From Glycine soja (Eukaryota; Streptophyta; Magnoliopsida; Fabales; Fabaceae), in NCBI RefSeq assembly GCF_004193775.1, contig NC_041004.1, forward strand, positions 34,248,411-34,312,410: a DNA stretch of 64,000 bases. Direction: 5' to 3'. The notes under the pieces were generated by a model that saw nothing but the letters and a program-made list of their open reading frames with translations, did not search any database and had not been told where the DNA came from. Every line of letters starts with the position of its first letter. Position 1 is the stretch's first letter. The position numbers and the translations under genes were made by a program. Below, piece by piece: positions 47,031-59,395 of this stretch.

Positions 47031-49618
47031 TTTCTAAACCTCTTCTCTGGCGCCTTACTTTGGCTCACTTTGAAACCTTCATTCTCTTGAACCTTCACTC
47101 CGTTGTTGCCACTCTATCAATGGTCATCGCCATTGCGTCACCGCCATTGCCACTTTTTCGATTTTGGTAGCAATTCAGAACACGCTAGTAGTCAATAGCA
47201 CGGTTATGACAAAGTAGATTATTATGTTTCTGGTTTGTTTGTTGAGAGTTTGGGAAGATTTTTGAGATGTACAATTTAGGCAGCAATTTGGTATTTTAGT
47301 GCATCATATACCAGAGCAGATATGGGTAAAATGCACAATATGGGTTTTGGGATGATTTGTTTCTGTTATTGATTTGTAGGAAGAAAGGGGTAGAACAAGT
47401 CAACATGGTGTTAAAAATCAGTAAATGCATTGTAATAATTTTTCTCTTTTTTTCTAATCAGACCAAAAAAATAAGCATAATGGTGGACACACAAACTGTT
47501 TCTAGTGATGCTAACTCATTAGTTTTGGTTAGAAACTTGATAAGACAAATTGTTTAAAGGGTCAATGTAAATCTAATTTAGTGTAAATGTGAAAGAGAAA
47601 ATTTTAAGATAATTGATTAAGTATTTCAAAAAAAGAAAAATGTATTGGTTCATTTTTCATAAGTTAAAAAAAGGCTTTTGAAGCCTTGTGGAAAATGTCT
47701 TACTGAAACTAAAGAGGAACTCTTGAAAATATATAAAACAACACCCTTGAGTCCTTCTCATTTCTTCAAGAAATGAAATTGCTGACACATCATGCTTTAT
47801 ATGAGGGTTCACAGATGAAAGGAACCTCTTTGACAATTATTAATTCTAGTTGTGTTATAACTAATAGTAGATAACAATAATGTTGTAAGATATATAACAA
47901 ATTTAAATTTTTGCAGTGTAAATCGTAATAAAGCCAATTCTCAATGTCAGATAACAAACTATGAAGAAAAATTCTCATACTCTACTATATCCATTAAATC
48001 ATCACAGTGAATCAATGATGTGGAATATTATATATAGAACAATAGAATCACTTATTTCTAACAGGAACAAGACCTGGCACTACTGCCCCCACAACATTAA
48101 TTCCTCAATAGAAAACCTTACCACTTAAGACATCAAAATTCAAAACCCTAACCAAACCAATAACGAAAATTTCTAGCTTCACCATCGTCCCCTTTTGACT
48201 TCTCCATCCTAATGTTTGAAATGCCGGAAGACATTTCAGTCGCCAAGGTTTAATTAGAGCTACAAAAAAATGTAGACAAATTCAGCAACATAGAATAACA
48301 AGTGCTGTACATCAACCTTATTATTTTAGTTTTCTGGTTTGGTTCTGGCACCTGCTAAATAATATCAAGCAATGGATCAGAGTCTTGCAAGTAATGGGTT
48401 AAATAGATCAGAATGTGTATAAGCAAATGGGAGAAATACACCTTATTTTCATCCTCCTCAAATGGGGATAAAAGTCCCAATCTCACTGTTAGGCAATGGG
48501 GTTGGAACATGCCAACAAATTTGTATTGTTTTTATTATTAATTTTATTATTATTTGAGAAAAGAGGCAACCATTACTAAGCAGATATAGCACAAACAACA
48601 CAGTAGTTTGAAAGAAAGGTAAACTCAGAATACTGGTGAATTGTGTTTCTTCTTGAAGCTGAAAGATACTTTTTGCTTCGTGTTTCTTAATTAGGAGAAA
48701 GGAGAGAAAACCAGTTGCCTTAATGTGCTTATGGACCAAACGAATTGAGAAAATTGACTATTGAGTATATCTAAATATTCAAAGCTTTAAGGTTTAAACT
48801 CACCATAGTAGCTATGGTGCATATATAGCAATAGTTAGGTATCTGCATAAGACAGTCTTTTTGCGAGTTCAGCACCTGCATAAGAAAAAAGTTGTGTTGG
48901 ATTCAAACAAGTATCACCATAGGAAAAAAAAGAGACAATACTAGCTTAAACGAAAATTTAGCAAAACATTTTGCATTTATAAGTAAAACAATTTATATAT
49001 ATATAACTATCGAAGTCCTTACCCAGTACTTCTATAATTTTATGTAAATTTTTATTTTTCCATTTAAATATTTAGAAAACATCAACATTAAAGTAAATCA
49101 TATTAAGATTTAAATGTCCCAACTGATTAGACACGGGGCCAATGAATGTGACTTAGAAGTAGCCAAATATATTAATGAACAGGGCAACAAAATTACAAAT
49201 TGTGTCATTGACGAGACTTTGGTAACAAAGAAAAATATGTGTTTTTTACTGAAAAAAAATGTAACAAAGAAAGACACGTGTTACAATCAATCTCTAATCA
49301 TATGCATTTCTGATCATTCAAGAACTAGAAAGCTAGATTTTATAAAAAAAAACCAGAAAGCTAGATACACACTACATGCCAAAAATCCATATATTAATGA
49401 CTATTTGATTAAGCGAGAAGCTTGGCGTCCCTTAGTTGTATAAGATCACAAATCAGGACACTTAAAGTGTTGTGAGATGAACCTCTTTCTCAAACAGCTT
49501 GTTTGGCCTTTTTAGAAACAACTTGGACTTGAAGGGTTGATTCTTGGTCCTCTTCACTGTACTAGTTGAATTGAACCACTGGATTATTCATTTTGTTGGT
49601 GTCGAATTGGGTTTCACA
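47031..49618. other. DNA between two CACTA ends, no gene recognised
   Basis: 47045-47165 is GC-richer and leader-like (CCATTGCGTCACCGCCATTG) and might be captured host DNA. The rest is AT-rich. Short open frames at 47357-47557 and 49114-49443 show no domain. Confidence 0.35.
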
Positions 49619-49939
49619 CACTACTGGAAAATATTGATTCGATGATACACATTTTAAGACGGTTATTAATAATTTTCTTAGAATATGACACAATGACATT
49701 TTTGTAATTAGGGACAATATTTTTTGTTTTTACGCGCATTCTAAGACCGTCATACAAAACATTCTTAGAGCATCATTTTTTCGTAAAAAACCGATGTGGT
49801 TTTGCACATATTTTTCATTTCTTTTGTCATTTTTTACTATACGACATCGGTTTTGTAAAAAATCGATGTTGTGAAGCTTAGTTAACATCAGTTTTAAAAA
49901 ACCAATGTTAACATTGAAACTATAAAATGAATTGTAAAA

Positions 49940-49940
<1 letters not shown>
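49619..49940. mobile_element. Second CACTA-type left terminus
   Basis: Begins CACTACTGGAAAAT. The next 140 bp resemble 16770-16920 (AAGACGG, CTTAGAAT, TTTTTGTAATTA...), then motifs of the ACATCGGTTTT / AAAACCGATG type follow. A TA microsatellite (49941-49986) follows it. The right end was not found. Confidence 0.6.
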
Positions 49941-49993
<53 letters not shown>

Positions 49994-50274
49994 GTAAGAA
50001 AACATAATAAAAATAATTTAACTATAAATAAAAATTACAAGTATTTAAAATTAATTAAAAATATAAATATCCCAAAATATATTTTTACCAATAAAATAAA
50101 ATTAAAATCAATTATATACAAATATCACAACAAAATATATTTGTTTATGTTATTTTAGATTTCTACCTACTTGAATAGATAATTTTATCAAATATTTATA
50201 AATTAATAAATTATATACACATTTTTCCCTTCCACGACTATGTTACTATTACTGTGCTTGTATTCTTAATTCCA

Positions 50275-51575
50275 TGCCAGACAAGACAATTTCTTGCGAG
50301 TACAAACACCTTTTAGAACCTATAGAGATTCCTGATTCCATACCAATTCATGGGACTGATCTACCATACCCTCTTCAAGATTGATCAGGTGTAGCATACA
50401 AGCAATTTCTTAAAGGCAATGATAGGTTCTATTTTATTTTCTCTTTGATTACTAGTTTAATTAGGGTTTTTTGACTTTCAGATAAAAAGAAATTATTACA
50501 TAATTTTGGACATTTACATGCCTATGGTTCTAATCAATTTCTACATGACACACAGTCAAGCTTTTCAATTTACAAAAAATAATCAATAACACTATTTTAT
50601 GTATCATGCATAGATTAATTGGGTCATGATAGTTTCATGTAATAATTTCATCATGGTGAGACTTTGAAGATATTTATAGGAGTTTCAATCTTTGGGACGG
50701 CTACGAGAGACTAATTCTAAATATATTTAGCTAATGATACATTGGTTAATAACTTTTTTTAAGGTAGTGAAAGATTCTATTTAGCTGATGGTATATTGGT
50801 TAACAACTTTTTTGAGATGGAAGAAGAGACCATAAGGGCCTTGCAATAAGAAGAGGGAAGATGAATCTCTTCTGTTGATGCAATAGGACCCTTTGTGCAA
50901 AATGAGTCATGCAATGATCAAGGAAGTGACACAAAATGTTTGAGATGGTTGGACGAGCAACAACATAATTCTGTCTTGTATGTGTCCTTTGGAAGTGGTG
51001 GCACACTTTCTCAAGAGCAAATAAACGAGCTTGCTTGGGGTTTGGAATTGAGTGGTCAAAGATTCTTGTGGGTGTCAAGACCTCCAAACAAGTTTGGCAT
51101 TATTGCTGACATTTTGGTGCTAAAAATGAGGACCCTTTTGAATTTTTACCAAATGGGTTTTTGAAGACAACACAAGGGCGTGGTTGGGTGGTTCCTTATT
51201 GGGCATATCAGATTCAAATCCTTGCTCATGGTGCAATTGGTGGGTTCATATGCCACGGTGGTTGGAACTCCACAATTGAAGGTGTTGTGCAAGGGATTCC
51301 ACTAATAGCATGGCAACTCTTCGCTGGGCAAAAGATGAATGCTGTTTTGCTAACTGAAGGTCTGAAAGTGCTCTTAGGGCTAATGTAAATGAGAATGGGA
51401 TTGTGGAAAGGGAAGAGATAGGTAGGGTCATAAAGAAACAAATGGTGGGGGAAGAAGGTGAGGGAATTCGCCAGAGAATGAAAAAGTTGAAAGGTGTTGC
51501 TGCTGATGCATGCATTGAAGGATGAAGGATCCTCAACAACGGCCTTAACACAATTGGCACTAAATGGAAAAGTTT
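50275..51575 (+). pseudogene. Second UGT72-like glucosyltransferase, decayed
   Basis: 50275-50430 encodes CEYKHLLEPIEIPD and IPIHGTDLPYPLQD, then a stop, matching the middle of UGT72. It is interrupted by about 340 bp of unrelated DNA with a partial duplication of AACTTTTTT-containing text. Coding resumes at about 50770: [37 protein letters not shown] and [20 protein letters not shown], then a frameshift near 51120-51160, then a PSPG region including WAYQIQILAHGAIGGFICHG and GWNSTIEGVVQGIPLIAWQL, with Cys of HCGW changed to Gly. A further frameshift occurs near 51385. The N-terminal 150-200 residues are absent. It is a paralogue of the gene at 44719 in the same orientation. Confidence 0.85.
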
Positions 51576-53285
51576 AAGCTTGGGGTTTGCATAATGTTAA
51601 CTAAAACTTTTGCACAATTGATACAACTTAGGTTGGGGCTTTCTATTTTACTCGATTAGAAATGGGGCTAAACAACTTCACAGAAGATGATTGGTGCAAT
51701 TAAGAAAATTATTTTAATCATCTTAAAATACATGATTAATTAATTGCATCTATATTTTTATAGGATTGTTTAATTTCATTTTTTTTCTTGGATAAGTTAG
51801 AAAACTTCAATTATATTATACTAGCCGAAAGACAAGCATTTGCATGCATATTTGTTTCTTCATATTTTTTTTATATTATAAGCCATTGAAATTGATGCTT
51901 ATATAATTAATTTGGAATTTTTTGTTATTAGTCAATTATGTGTGGGGTTAAGAATTGAAACAAATAGTTAGAATAACAATTAAAGGATAAAAAACTGAAA
52001 ATGGTGGCCAAATATCATAAGTGAAACAGTAGATTTATAAACAAATACATAAGTTATGGGCATTTATGCTCTTGTAGTCCTAAACTATTTTCTACATGTT
52101 TTACAAAGAGTCAGTTAACAAATTTCATTTTAAATTTGTTACATATTTATTATATGTCAAAGTTCATTTTATTATTCTTTATATATAAACTTTTTGTCTA
52201 AAAACAAATTAAATGTTATATATAAAGAAGAATTCAACCCATTTAACTTAATTGGGCCTATAATAAAAATGAAATAATAAACAAAGATAATGATACTAGA
52301 ATTTACACCAATGTGGACCCAAAATGTCAGCATTTATTTCTCTACCCATTCTAGACTATAAGAGTGATGACATGTGAACGCATTTATTTCCTTAAAGATA
52401 TATAATTATATTAGCAGTTTTAGTTTATCAAAATATTAATAAAAGATATATTTAAACAGAAAACAAATTAAGACCCAAGATTATAATTGTTAGTCATTAG
52501 TTTTACATGTCACAACGAAATTTCATGACAAATATATAATAAAAATTAAAATTATCTCGAGACCCTAAATATAAGAAATATTATATAACGCCAATTAAAA
52601 AGCTTAGTTAATACCAAGGCGATTTAGTAAACTCCAGGTACCATACTCAAATCTTACGGATAAAAAAGCTTAATCAATCTTATATATAAGAAATAAATAT
52701 ATAATTCATCAAAGATCAATAAAAATAATTAAATTTATCATAAATTTTAATTTTATTTTAAAATTGCCCCTCACATTAAATGGCTTAAGAGATAATTATT
52801 TTTCAAAAAATATTTTGTCCCTTTTTCTCTTGTTAATTTGTCTCAATCCTCCCACTTCCAATCCCTTATTAACTGTTCGTAATTCAACTTAATTATTTGA
52901 TCCATTAATAAATGTTAATCAATTACTTTTAATTTTCAAATCAGTTATAAACAAATCGATATCAACGGATGGCTAATAAAGACTTGTAAATGTAATAACT
53001 TATAACCTTTCAAATATATGACAGAAGAAAAATACTGTTGAAAAAAATAAATGACTGTCAAATACTTTATCTAAAAAGAGAAAATAATTATCTTCACAAT
53101 GAATATTAGAAAATGAGGATAAAATATTTTACAAAAAAGAAGAAAAAATAACTCCTAAATATTATTCCAAAATAGAAAATATATAGTTACTCAAATATTA
53201 ATATATAAATCCTGTATAAAAAAATTAAAAAAGCTTGGCTCCCCACACCCTCCGATGTGCCTCTGTCCCTCCTTATGGAAACAGG
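51576..53285. other. AT-rich intergenic DNA
   Basis: No gene, repeat terminus or RNA recognised. Confidence 0.4.
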
Positions 53286-53814
53286 TTAAAATATATTTTT
53301 TATTTTTCAAATTAAAGTTATTTTTATTCAGTCTTCTAAATTTAAAGTTGTTCATTTTAGTCCCTGAAATATATAAAATATTCTTTTTAGTTCTTGTGTA
53401 CCATGTAAGTCAAATAAAGAAATGTGAAAATTTTTTACTACCAAATTTTGATTTTCTATTTATATTTTAAAGTGTAATTTTTTGGTAGTTAAAAACTATC
53501 AATATGAAGTCAGTAGAAAATTAGAAAAGAACGCATTAACCGTTTTAAATATCACTTTACTTTATTTGTTCACAGACTTAATTTTGAAAACTTTAAACTC
53601 TCATAAAATAATTCTTTCAAATATAAAATAGAAAATTATATTTTAGTGCTAAAAAATTGTCACAAATTATAAATCTCTTATTTCTTGTTTGTCTCACATT
53701 CTATAAAAGAACTAAAAAACATTTTGCGGATTTCAAAGATTAAAAAAAATAAATTAAAATTTAAAAGACTAAAAATAAAATTACTCAAATTTAAGAGAAT
53801 AAAAACATATTTAA
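53286..53814. mobile_element. Long-TIR MITE (Mutator-like)
   Basis: The first 110 bp (TTAAAATATATTTTTT..., with TTCAGTCTTCTAAATTTAAA) and the last 105 bp are imperfect reverse complements, both ending inward at TTTTTAGTTC / GAACTAAAAA. Length and long terminal repeats fit a MULE-derived MITE. A 9-bp target duplication was not clear. Confidence 0.55.
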
Positions 53815-55614
53815 GACATATTTTTAATCCATGTAATTTCAATGAAATTTAATTTAGTTTTGTAGTTTCAAATGAATCAAAATGATTCATATAATTTAAA
53901 AAATAGGTATATTTAGTCCCTATTTAGGTAAACTTTGTTGGCGCATTGGACTATATCCACCCATTTTGTAAAATATAAGACTCAAATTTAAAACAATCTG
54001 AATCAAATCCAATTTAATTAAAAGTAGAAGGAACGAAACATAATTTTTTTCCAAAAACAATTCTTTTTATTTACTACGCAAAAGAAGGTGCCAAAGCCCA
54101 CAAATTGGCACATCCAACGTTCAAAGGAATTTCTTTTGAAGAAACTTAACCTTGCAATGATATTCCAAATCAGAATTTGCAAGGGACCAATGTTTACACA
54201 ATGGTGAAGAAAGTTAAGCGTGAAGAAGGCAACAAGTGCTGGAAAAGAAAAAGGATGAAGTGTGAAGCAATAACAAATATTAAGGGGAAAAAATAATAAG
54301 GATGTACAATAACGGATAGGTATGGCATTGGGAAGAATAATAATTATAAACAATGGAATGGATCTCAGAAAGCAAAGCACTTCTATCAGTTCTATGCATC
54401 TTATATAACAGAATGCTACAATCTTCATTACATATTCCAACTTCTACCTCCCTATACATCTTACACACGTGACAGATCCCTAATTTTGATCGTTTCCCTT
54501 CCCACCCCTTTAACTTTAATACTACATTTACTTGCAAAATCTTAGGCCCTAACACAATCCTTCAAATTTTCAGCACAATCATAATCAGTAAGGCTTACTT
54601 CTCCATACTTAAATATCAGATTGTTTTAAAAATAAACAGACAATACTTCACACAATTACTGCTGCCAAACGTAAATAGAAATATTCAAGAGCACTGCAAT
54701 GAAGTTTATACGTTGGTTTACAATAACAGCTCCAATTAAGTCACATATATTGGCTTTGGTATTCAAATTTCAAAAGTTGATGGTGATATATATCCGTTAA
54801 CAGGAGGAAGTTAAGACTTTTTCAAATGGGTTTCAGCCATATAATAATCAGAGAGTGGTCTTCATTTAGACAGAACAGAAATCAAGATTAAGGAGCAATG
54901 GATTGTTGAATGTAAAGGAAACAGAACATGTTGCACAGAAAAAAAATAGCCGACACAAAGAAGAGTTGAAATAGGTCCAAAGATGGCCATTTTTATTTTC
55001 ATCAACCAGTTCCGTATAATATACTTCTGATAGAAATTGACAAATCAAACAACCAGTTAGTACAGTTGAGTTTTTATCAAAAAACAGTTTGGTTTGTCCA
55101 GTGCAGTTTGGTTCACCACCAATTCAGTTCAGTTCGAGCACTGTCCGTCCACCACTTATCCACCATACAGCCCTGTGGTAAAAGTACATATAACATGTTA
55201 ACCAAAGTGCAGAGTAGGAATAAAATGCAACATGTTAACCCTAGAAGCCCCTATATAACTATGTTAGTTTCCTGTCTCATGCTCATAGCTTATGCAGCTA
55301 AACAAAATTTGGACATAGGAAGAGAACATTTGAATGAAAAAGTTAGAAGCTATATATAATCATTCATTCATTGCACATGCAGGTACGTTCAGAGATATCA
55401 TGAAATTACACGTGACAGAAGGCATATGAACATGATCAATATCAGTATCAGTATAAGGAACAAATTAAACCAACAGCATGCAAGACAAATTCAATCACAA
55501 CTTTATTAGTTTCAATCCATTATGCATGGCATGCTTTTTGAATAGTAATAAATTGGTGAAAAGGATTGAAGAGTATTACATTATTGTCTATGATTGAAGT
55601 TCATCTTCACTTGC
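53815..55614. other. Intergenic DNA 3' of the F-box gene
   Basis: Open frames at 54018-54440 and 55066-55359 have no recognisable domain. Nothing else was supported. Confidence 0.4.
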
Positions 55615-56832
55615 TTAATTTTTCAAAGTCGTCCTAGGGAGTGATAACAAACTCCCTGTATATATAACATGTAAACGAGGCCGCCCAGCAAAATTGTCGC
55701 GTGGGCGATGCTCAAACACCTCGCCTTTGCCATTAATTCTCACCAATTTGTTTTCTTTCAATCCCAGAATTTCTTCATTTTTGGTGAAGCATAGTGGGGA
55801 AATGGAACACAGATAAGAATAATAACTAGTAGAAAAAACAAATGACCTGGTCCAAGATGCCTGAACTTTGTATTCCTTCATGGTCCACATTTCATACACT
55901 CTAGTCCTGTTCTGGCAGCGCACAAAACATAAACAAAGACATTCTCCCATTGAGATCAAATCATAAATAAAATTATCTTCAGATTCAACGGGTAAATCGC
56001 GTGGCCGCGGAACCTCTGATAATTCTTTTTCCCTCACGTCAAATGCAACAATAATTTGGCAGCCAAGACCTTTACAGTATTCGAGCCAATGGAAGGCCCC
56101 GTTCAAGAACTCCCTCGTAACATGTCCGACTTCATTATCATCATAAGCAGCAGTTAGTTGTTTCTTCTCGGTGAAGCTCCATGAATTGGTTCTCAAAGAT
56201 AAACAATTCACCACCCTACCGGGTCGTTGACATGCCATTGTTACCACCACATAATCATCGGTTGACGAGTCATACCCAATGCCACATAGATGTGAATCGA
56301 TATCAAACAAATTCAAATGATTAACATGGTGAATTCGTTTCACGAGACCCGTCGACGGATTCCATACGACGAGATGAATGGAATTTAAGTCCGAAACGAG
56401 TTCCAAGAGTATAAATCCTCTGCAAGAACCCGCAATGTATACGTATTTGGGAGCAGCGTGTGGTGGTGGAAGTAGTGGGGTATTGAAGAGTATGTCGGCG
56501 GAATCATCATCATTGTCTACGTCTATGGAATTGACTTGGAAATTGTTGAGCAATTTCAGGACTCGGTGGGTGGGTGCAATTGCTAGCTCAAAATGGGATT
56601 TGGCAAAATGGGGATCAGAAATAACAGAGAGCCAAGACTTGCACACACATTTGAAACGTAACACAGATCTCACCGGTAACCATAACAGAATTGCTCCGAT
56701 CAACTCGCCGGGAAAGATGGCGGCGGCAAGAGTGGCATTCCTAATCATCTTTCTTTGCCAACTGGTAAGGGTTAGCAATGGAATGACGCCTTCTAGCGTG
56801 CACCAGTCATATAGTCGTCGTGTACGATGCAA
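55615..56832 (-). CDS. F-box protein with FBA-type associated domain (CPR1/CPR30-like family)
   Basis: F-box proteins are the substrate-binding subunits of SCF ubiquitin ligases. The single-exon frame encodes 405 aa. The F-box is at about residues 40-81 (FPGELIGAILLWLPVRSVLR, then FKCVCKSWLSVISDPHFAKS), followed by an F-box-associated beta-propeller-like region (residues about 110-340) with family signatures such as GSCRGFILL, VVWNPSTG, GIGYDSSTDDY, FLNGAFHWLEY and IVAFDVREKE. There are no stops or frame changes. A start at Met29 (56748) would also leave the F-box intact. The target is unknown; this family is large and fast evolving in plants. Confidence 0.9.
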   Translation of the reverse strand: MHRTRRLYDWCTLEGVIPLLTLTSWQRKMIRNATLAAAIFPGELIGAILLWLPVRSVLRFKCVCKSWLSVISDPHFAKSHFELAIAPTHRVLKLLNNFQVNSIDVDNDDDSADILFNTPLLPPPHAAPKYVYIAGSCRGFILLELVSDLNSIHLVVWNPSTGLVKRIHHVNHLNLFDIDSHLCGIGYDSSTDDYVVVTMACQRPGRVVNCLSLRTNSWSFTEKKQLTAAYDDNEVGHVTREFLNGAFHWLEYCKGLGCQIIVAFDVREKELSEVPRPRDLPVESEDNFIYDLISMGECLCLCFVRCQNRTRVYEMWTMKEYKVQASWTRSFVFSTSYYSYLCSISPLCFTKNEEILGLKENKLVRINGKGEVFEHRPRDNFAGRPRLHVIYTGSLLSLPRTTLKN

Positions 56833-56893
56833 AAAAATAAATTCCAGACGGGTACAAATGTTCCATACCCCATGGGTGAGAGTGTCTCTCAGC

Positions 56894-56904
56894 TATTTAA
56901 TATT
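56894..56904 (-). promoter_or_regulatory. TATA-like box of the F-box gene
   Basis: The minus strand reads AATATTAAATA about 65-70 bp upstream of the first ATG. It is a weak match, chosen for spacing. Confidence 0.4.
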
Positions 56905-57845
56905 CTTTTTTTAGTTTCTAAAATTTAAAATTGTAATTTTAATTTTAAATTTTGATAAATTAATTTTTTTAATAAATGATAATGTATAATGATTTTTTAG
57001 TATTTGATATCAGTTTTCAGTTTTAACATGTAAATTCAAATGAGTAAAAATAAAAATTAATTTATAATAGTTAAAAATTATCATAAATTATTAATTTATT
57101 ATGTAAAAAAAAAATTAAAATAATTTATTAAAATTCAAAAACCAAAAGACGAAATTTTAAACTTTAAGAATTTTAAAAATAGACACCTCAAATCTAAAAT
57201 AAATTTGAAATTTTAATTGAACAATAGGTACAACTTGACAAAAAAAGAGTCTTTATGCTGAGTACATCTTCCTCTACTCAACTTTTAGGAGTAACAAGAG
57301 AGATTGAAGCAGGATCCCGCGGTAACTACCATATGTATTTTTTTATTACTCAAAATATTAATAAAAATAGAAACTGATGTGCTAATATCTTTCTCACAAA
57401 ATTCAGCAAAAAATAATATCATCTCATAAATATTAAGAAAATCCTAAAAAAATAAAGTAAACATTTGTTTGAGACAATCGTGCAAAATTGAAACTATTAA
57501 CAATTAATATATCATTAGATTTTTTAGCACTAGGAAATATGAATCAATCACAACTTAATTAACTCAAATCAGAATTCTTATGTTAAAATGAAGTGAAAAA
57601 AAATGAAAATCTTATAATTGTACACAATTAATTAAAATTTTTGTAATCCACTAATATTGTTCTTATGTATCATTGAAAAAAAAATTAAAAAACATATAAA
57701 TGAATTTGTTAACGAATTCTTGAAATATTACGAAATTTTAAAACAATAAAGTAAATATTTTCTTGAGTCAATCGTGTAAATATTAACTCAATCACAACAA
57801 TTCAAGTATTATAATTGCTTGATTAGATAGATATACATACAAACA
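56905..57845. other. AT-rich intergenic DNA
   Basis: Upstream region of the F-box gene. No gene or clear element was recognised. Confidence 0.4.
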
Positions 57846-58320
57846 TTACTGCAAAAATCACATTTTAATCGGTTCTTTTCTACATACTACGTCAGTTATT
57901 GACCTAAAAGTCTACTCTACTCTAGTAGAGTTCAGGGGTGGAGTGGAAATATTCAAAATTCATCTTAGATGGATTACACAAAAAGAATCGAGCCCTTTAC
58001 TTTCTTTATGTTTTTTATGTTTTCTTATCTCCCTTGATCTTACTATTTCTTTTCGTGGCCATATAATTGTTGATGTTGATCATCGATGTAGTAGAAAAGA
58101 ACGCGTCTATGACGACGATTTTTAACAACCGTCTTAGAATGTGCGAACATTCTAAAATGGTTGTCTCCACGATCGTCTTAGAATATAATACATTCTACAT
58201 CGGTCCTATATACACGCGACCGCCTTAGAATGTGTTACATACTAAGACAGCCTTGCGACGACCGTCTTAGTATGTAACACATTCTAAGACGGTCGTGGAG
58301 ACAACCATCTTAAAATATAT
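57846..58320. mobile_element. Hairpin-rich CACTA-like fragment
   Basis: Begins CATTACTGCAAAAATCAC, resembling a degraded CACTA end. From 58110 it consists of GTCTTAGAAT / ATTCTAAGAC motifs in both orientations. A 29-bp stem (58220-58248 with 58264-58292, one mismatch, 15-nt loop) is nested inside a second pair of arms (58150-58184 with 58282-58317). Confidence 0.6.
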
Positions 58321-58380
58321 TATTTTTTGTATTTAGGTAAGCTTTGCAAAAATCTCAGGAACAATATATGAAGGAAATGA

Positions 58381-58462
58381 ACTTATATGCATGGATATAA
58401 ATAAATAATATTGGGTAATGTAAAACTTATATGCATGGATATAAATAAATAATATTGGGTAA
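58381..58462. repeat. Tandem duplication, 2 x 38 bp, period 44
   Basis: ACTTATATGCATGGATATAA and the following AATAAATAATATTGGGTA occur identically at 58381 and 58425. Confidence 0.9.
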
Positions 58463-58782
58463 GCGTTTAAAGACATAAATATATAGCCAAAACCATAAGT
58501 AGAGTAGTGATGACTTTGAACCCAATAAAAACATAAATATATCCCGCACTAATATTCCTAGCAGATCACTTCTATTGATTGATAAAGATTAAAAAAGGAA
58601 TGGATTTTATATAAATTAAGAGTTCGATAAAAAAAAATGTGGAAGCAATTATCAGTCCAAAAAAGCAGATTACAAAGCTGTCTCTCGATCCTTCTCGGTT
58701 TTTTTTTCAGGTTCAGGGACTGCAAATAAGTGAAGTAGTCCATGATTATGACCCTCATTAATTTACGAGAAAAAGTTAATAA

Positions 58783-58973
58783 AACTAACTACATGTCATA
58801 TAGACACTAATTAACACTATAGGCACATGATAATTTCATACAATATAATTAATTTCAAGCAAGAAGAAGAAGAAATATCGTGTGATTTAGAATTACTAGA
58901 TGTCATATAGACACTAATTAACTACATGTCATATAGACACTAATTAACACTAACTACATGTCATATTTAATTA
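58783..58973. repeat. Short direct repeats, four copies
   Basis: CTACATGTCATATAGACACT followed by AATTAAC, or a near copy, starts near 58789, 58894, 58923 and (shortened) 58954. Confidence 0.8.
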
Positions 58974-59349
58974 ACATTTTTTTTCAGCACAAAGCTTTTT
59001 CAAAAAATATATGGGTAAAATTATATACATGATAACTTCCAGGGGAAAAAATTATTGCAACTAGAATGAAAGTCTGCAAAAAAGTTATGCATTGTAATGA
59101 AGATCTCAAGTGCCACAAACATAAAATTCTCTTTTTATCATATTATTTTTTACATTTCAGAATTTTCTCTTTTCTTACTTTTTTTCCCTTTCTCTCTCTA
59201 GTGTTAGATTTATTATACAAGTTGTTGTATAAGTATCATTTCTCCTAATAAAATGGTTTGTTCAAATTAATCCTTTTGTGATTGAAAAGTAGATGGAAAA
59301 GTATTACTTAATTGGCATAAACATTTGAAAAGAAAAATTGGACAACCCT

Positions 59350-59362
59350 GGCTTTTCGTATA
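59350..59362. repeat. Target-site duplication of the LINE (partner at 62544-62556)
   Basis: GGCTTTTCGTATA is present identically on both sides of the element. Confidence 0.9.
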
Positions 59363-59395
59363 CAACAACAACAACAACAACAACGCCTTATCCCA

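Noticed and set aside
47835..47860. TTAATTCTAGTTGTG as possible right end of the CACTA element starting at 46719
   Set aside because: No subterminal repeats precede it, so the resemblance to a terminus is probably chance.
49114..49443. 109-codon open frame
   Set aside because: AT-rich composition, no domain, and no promoter or splice context recognised.
55066..55359. 97-codon frame downstream of the F-box gene
   Set aside because: No domain or conserved pattern; probably chance in the 3' flank.
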